From assembly GCF_001310895.1 (NCBI RefSeq), contig NZ_BAZS01000001.1:228983-292982 (forward strand): a stretch of 64,000 bases of DNA. The letters run 5' to 3'. Under the pieces are notes generated by a model. It ran no database searches. It saw nothing but the letters and a program-made list of their open reading frames with translations, and was not told the origin of the DNA. Position 1 is the first letter of the stretch. Each line of letters starts with the position of its first letter. Shown one piece after another: positions 63,357-64,000 of the stretch. The stretch comes from Virgibacillus halodenitrificans JCM 12304 (lineage in GTDB: Bacteria > Bacillota > Bacilli > Bacillales > Amphibacillaceae). The translations under genes were made by a program, and so were the position numbers.

Positions 63357-63933
63357 ACGAGATACAGAAAAGGTACTTCGAATCGCGCTGAACTTTTTAG
63401 AGGGGTTAACAGTGGAGCAATTCCAGGAATTAATAAAAGGAAATGCCGAAATTCACTATAAGGCAAAGAAAAAAAGATACCAGAAAGAATTACAAAGAAT
63501 TGAGCAGGAAGCAAGGCATACGACGGATGTGGAAAAGATTTTAGAAGGATATACGAAAAAGAAGTTGCTGCTTTTTTGCGAGGAGCTTAACTTGCCTACA
63601 AAAACAAGAGATACCAAAAAAGTGATCTATCAAAAAGTTGCAGATCACTTTGGTATTGCTGATTCGGCAGGACATGAGTGTAAAAAGACAGTAGAAGCGG
63701 ATCAGTGGAAACCAATGGAAGATGCGCTGAGCTGCTGTAATACGGTGGAGGAAGCCAAGGATTTCTTGCTGAGCCAGGATGCCCTTCGGCTAAAAAAAGA
63801 CATCGTTGTTTTTGCTAAACACTTAGGCGTCTATGTCAATCAGCGATACACAAAGCAGGAACTATTGGAGCGAATTGTGAACTCAGTTGTCGGAAGTGGG
63901 ATCAGAGGAAGAGCGATGAGGATGGAGGATTGA
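63349..63933 (+). CDS. ParA partner with SAP-like DNA-binding repeats
   Basis: 194 residues, starting inside the parA stop region. Two similar segments, KKKLLLFCEELNLPTKTRDTKKVIYQ-type near residues 70-95 and DIVVFAKHLGVYVNQRYTKQ then ELLERIV near 150-175, have the helix-extended loop-helix pattern of SAP domains, which bind DNA. The N-terminus is a Lys/Glu-rich helix. In parABS loci this slot holds ParB; here a different DNA-binding protein could take its place. The function is inferred from position and fold pattern. Confidence 0.65.
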   Translation: MSKRDTEKVLRIALNFLEGLTVEQFQELIKGNAEIHYKAKKKRYQKELQRIEQEARHTTDVEKILEGYTKKKLLLFCEELNLPTKTRDTKKVIYQKVADHFGIADSAGHECKKTVEADQWKPMEDALSCCNTVEEAKDFLLSQDALRLKKDIVVFAKHLGVYVNQRYTKQELLERIVNSVVGSGIRGRAMRMED

Positions 63934-63971
63934 TGTGAAGGGTGGGGCCGCCTCTAACCCGCCTACATTAA

Positions 63972-64000
63972 AACACCCCCAGAGATCGACTTCGGGTGTT
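63972..64000 (+). terminator. Terminator at the right edge
   Basis: AACACCC at 63972-63978 pairs with GGGTGTT at 63994-64000. The window ends before any T-run can be seen. Confidence 0.6.

Overview
The window looks like chromosomal DNA of a low-GC, endospore-forming Bacillaceae, probably a salt- or soil-adapted relative of Oceanobacillus or Virgibacillus. The reasons are AGGAGG-type ribosome sites, frequent TTG and GTG starts, an Sda-like sporulation checkpoint gene, a SipW/TasA-type operon, a Hag flagellin with a sigma-D promoter, and an N-succinylamino-acid racemase cluster. The genus is inferred. I saw no rRNA, tRNA or CRISPR array.

Layout. 1-4.8 kb: end of a capsule or exopolysaccharide cluster (glycosyltransferase, Wzy-like polymerase, Wzx-like flippase, UDP-glucose dehydrogenase). 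4.9-11.4 kb: accessory zone with an IS remnant, a tandemly duplicated sigma-like gene (one copy frameshifted), comM under a LexA-like box, a REP-associated tyrosine transposase and a toxin/antitoxin pair. 11.4-14.3 kb: formamidase, an orphan ParB-like protein and a broken membrane gene. 14.7-21 kb: polyol or sugar-acid catabolic operon (SDR, FAD oxidase, FGGY kinase, MFS permease, RpiR regulator). 21-23.3 kb: DnaD-like, sigma-like and XRE genes. 23.5-27.2 kb: flagellin gene split by two group I introns, a radC remnant and a LAGLIDADG endonuclease. 27.5-32 kb: asparaginase, an AAA regulator lacking GAFTGA and an oligopeptide-binding lipoprotein. 32-33.3 kb: a second orphan ParB-like gene. 33.5-41 kb: secreted subtilase with cohesin- and dockerin-like modules, SipW, a TasA/CalY protein and a free-standing protease propeptide, divergent from an XRE-TPR regulator. 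41-46 kb: small genes, dispersed repeats and remnants. 46-49.4 kb: MerR (LiuR-like) regulator with a frameshifted acyl-CoA ligase and acyl-CoA dehydrogenase. 49.6-56 kb: sda, an XRE-PAS regulator, and an RpiR / M20 / GNAT / NSAR cluster for D-amino-acid conversion followed by a YkvI-like transporter. 57-61 kb: frameshifted chondroitinase-ABC-like lyase. 62.4-64 kb: ParA with a SAP-like partner.

The most notable system is the flagellin locus. Two group I introns of about 370 nt sit within 70 nt of each other. The second intron begins with a near-copy of the last exon including its stop codon, so both spliced and unspliced forms of that intron would encode a complete flagellin C-terminus. A free LAGLIDADG gene lies about 0.5 kb downstream.

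A second theme is a dispersed repeat family (core GTGCCTGTCAC) always in + orientation. In its long form it is the leader of the sigma-like genes, and it recurs with decayed sigma or RAYT gene pieces. Several otherwise conserved genes carry single-base deletions in homopolymers, so sequencing error must be ruled out before calling them pseudogenes.
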